Shown one piece after another: positions 5,774 through 6,331 of a stretch of DNA of 6,331 bases. Each line of letters opens with the position of its first letter. Positions within the stretch are counted from its first letter, which is position 1. Under the pieces are notes generated by a model that worked only from the letters and a program-made list of their open reading frames with translations, was not told where the DNA came from and made no database searches. Made by a program: the position numbers and the translations under genes. Origin of the DNA: Cyanobacteriota bacterium (GTDB lineage Bacteria; Cyanobacteriota; Cyanobacteriia; PCC-6307; Cyanobiaceae); the NCBI GenBank assembly GCA_947463165.1, contig CANHSW010000131.1, forward strand, positions 1 through 6,331. Direction: 5' to 3'.

Positions 5774-6172
5774 CTACGAGCAGAACAAATCCAGGGGCAG
5801 TGGTCCCCAGGTGTCCTCGGCGCTGGGGTCGCTGGCGCAGTGGCCACTGATCAGCAGCCCCTCTCCCAAACCCTGCTCAGGCCTGAGTTGATAGCGCCCA
5901 GTGCCCTGGTTGCCCTTGAGAAACACCCCCATCGGCATGTCCTCGGCCAGGCCACTGGCCGGATCCGCTTGCAGTGGTTGCCAGCCAAGGGCCTGTTCGC
6001 AGTCGCGCAGGGCCCGCAGGGCAGTGATGCCGCTGGGGGCCATCACGCCAATGGTGAACCACTCACAGGCGGCTAGCAGGGATTTGAGTTCAGCAATCAG
6101 TGCTTGCCGCTGATCGGCATTGATGACGGGGGCACTGCGCAGGCCGCGCAGATCAGCAAGGTGGGCGGCCAT
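5774..6172 (-). CDS. DUF1824-like conserved cyanobacterial protein
   Basis: 132-residue protein with no signal peptide or membrane segment, so probably cytoplasmic. I recognise it as DUF1824 (PF08854 by recall), a family of unknown function found in cyanobacteria. The recognisable blocks are [11 protein letters not shown] at residues 38-48, followed by [14 protein letters not shown] to residue 64, then a second half with [15 protein letters not shown] (83-97), GEGLLISGH (102-110) and [12 protein letters not shown] near the end. The length fits a complete gene. ATG at 6172 is 20 bp inside the end of the PAP2 gene on the same strand, which suggests translational coupling; no separate Shine-Dalgarno is visible. 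hemC begins 35 bp after the stop. Its neighbours do not reveal its function. Confidence 0.8.
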   Translation of the reverse strand: MAAHLADLRGLRSAPVINADQRQALIAELKSLLAACEWFTIGVMAPSGITALRALRDCEQALGWQPLQADPASGLAEDMPMGVFLKGNQGTGRYQLRPEQGLGEGLLISGHCASDPSAEDTWGPLPLDLFCS

Positions 6173-6331
6173 CGGCTACTAAAACTCGCGTAGAACTGCG
6201 CCACCATGCCAGGCAAAGGCTCAGCCAGGCCACTCCAACCGCGCCGCCAGCAATCAGATCCGAGGGCCAGTGGGCTCGTACCACCAGGGTGCTGAACCAC
6301 ACCAGGGCCACCCAGATCACGGCCAGCAAAG
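6153..6331 (-). CDS. PAP2-type membrane phosphatase, C-terminal end only
   Basis: The frame is open from the right window edge (first full codon 6327-6329) to TGA at 6153-6155 and gives 58 residues with no start codon needed. The fragment starts with a hydrophobic helix (LLAVIWVALVWFSTLVV), then VRAHWPSDLIAGGAVGVAWL, then another hydrophobic stretch and a short basic tail. The RxHWPSDLIAG block matches the last motif of PAP2 phosphatases (SRxxxxxHxxxD), where the His (6270-6272) is the catalytic nucleophile. Such enzymes dephosphorylate phosphatidic acid, undecaprenyl pyrophosphate or related lipids at the membrane; which one cannot be told from this end. The stop overlaps the DUF1824-like start by 20 bp. 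The competing frame at 6097-6300 has no recognisable motif. Confidence 0.78.
   Translation of the reverse strand, partial: LLAVIWVALVWFSTLVVRAHWPSDLIAGGAVGVAWLSLCLAWWRSSTRVLVADGRPPC

Noticed and set aside
6097..6300. 67-codon - strand frame at the right edge
   Set aside because: The neighbouring frame gives the PAP2 block HWPSDLIAG and hydrophobic helices, so this is its shadow.
1..6331. tRNA, rRNA, CRISPR array, transposase or phage genes
   Set aside because: I looked for cloverleaf-like arms, regularly spaced repeats with unique spacers, and transposase or integrase motifs and saw none; the only tandem array has no spacers.

Overview
The window is about 6.3 kb of GC-rich (roughly 60% G+C), gene-dense bacterial DNA that most resembles a picocyanobacterium of the Synechococcus/Cyanobium type. 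That placement rests on recall: the HemC and pyrophosphatase proteins look like those of that clade, a DUF1824-type protein (a cyanobacterial family) is present, and the octamer GCGATCGC, abundant in many other cyanobacteria, occurs only once.

Layout. Two gene blocks face each other. On the + strand from the left edge are the C-terminal two thirds of an M32 metallocarboxypeptidase (1-1037, start outside the window), a small methyltransferase-like protein with a degenerate SAM-binding loop (1177-1857), and a family I inorganic pyrophosphatase (ppa, 1901-2488). On the - strand from the right edge are the last 58 codons of a PAP2-type membrane phosphatase (6153-6331), a DUF1824-like protein (5774-6172), porphobilinogen deaminase (hemC, 4761-5738) and a CLC-type anion channel or transporter with a cytoplasmic CBS pair (2579-4669). 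The blocks converge on a 90-bp spacer containing a 13-bp perfect inverted repeat that probably ends transcription from both sides. The PAP2 fragment has no start codon inside the window; it was found by reading the open frame to the edge.

How the genes relate. The - strand genes are packed like an operon (20-bp overlap, about 35 bp, about 91 bp). No single pathway joins them: HemC makes the linear tetrapyrrole for heme and chlorophyll, PAP2 enzymes remove lipid phosphates, and the CLC protein moves anions. On the + strand, pyrophosphatase clears PPi, the carboxypeptidase trims peptides, and the role of the methyltransferase-like protein is unknown.

What stands out. I see no clear new multi-gene system. 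The most interesting protein is the CLC. It keeps the gating glutamate but has Pro where the selectivity serine normally sits (GPGLP), Gly where the inner proton glutamate sits, and no tyrosine at all after residue 430. It also has a long proline-rich loop and an AT-rich, Asn/Gln/Ser-rich linker inside its CBS pair. Noncoding curiosities are a 17-bp tandem repeat before the methyltransferase gene, a perfect 14-bp inverted repeat coding its C-terminus, and nested repeats between the converging blocks.
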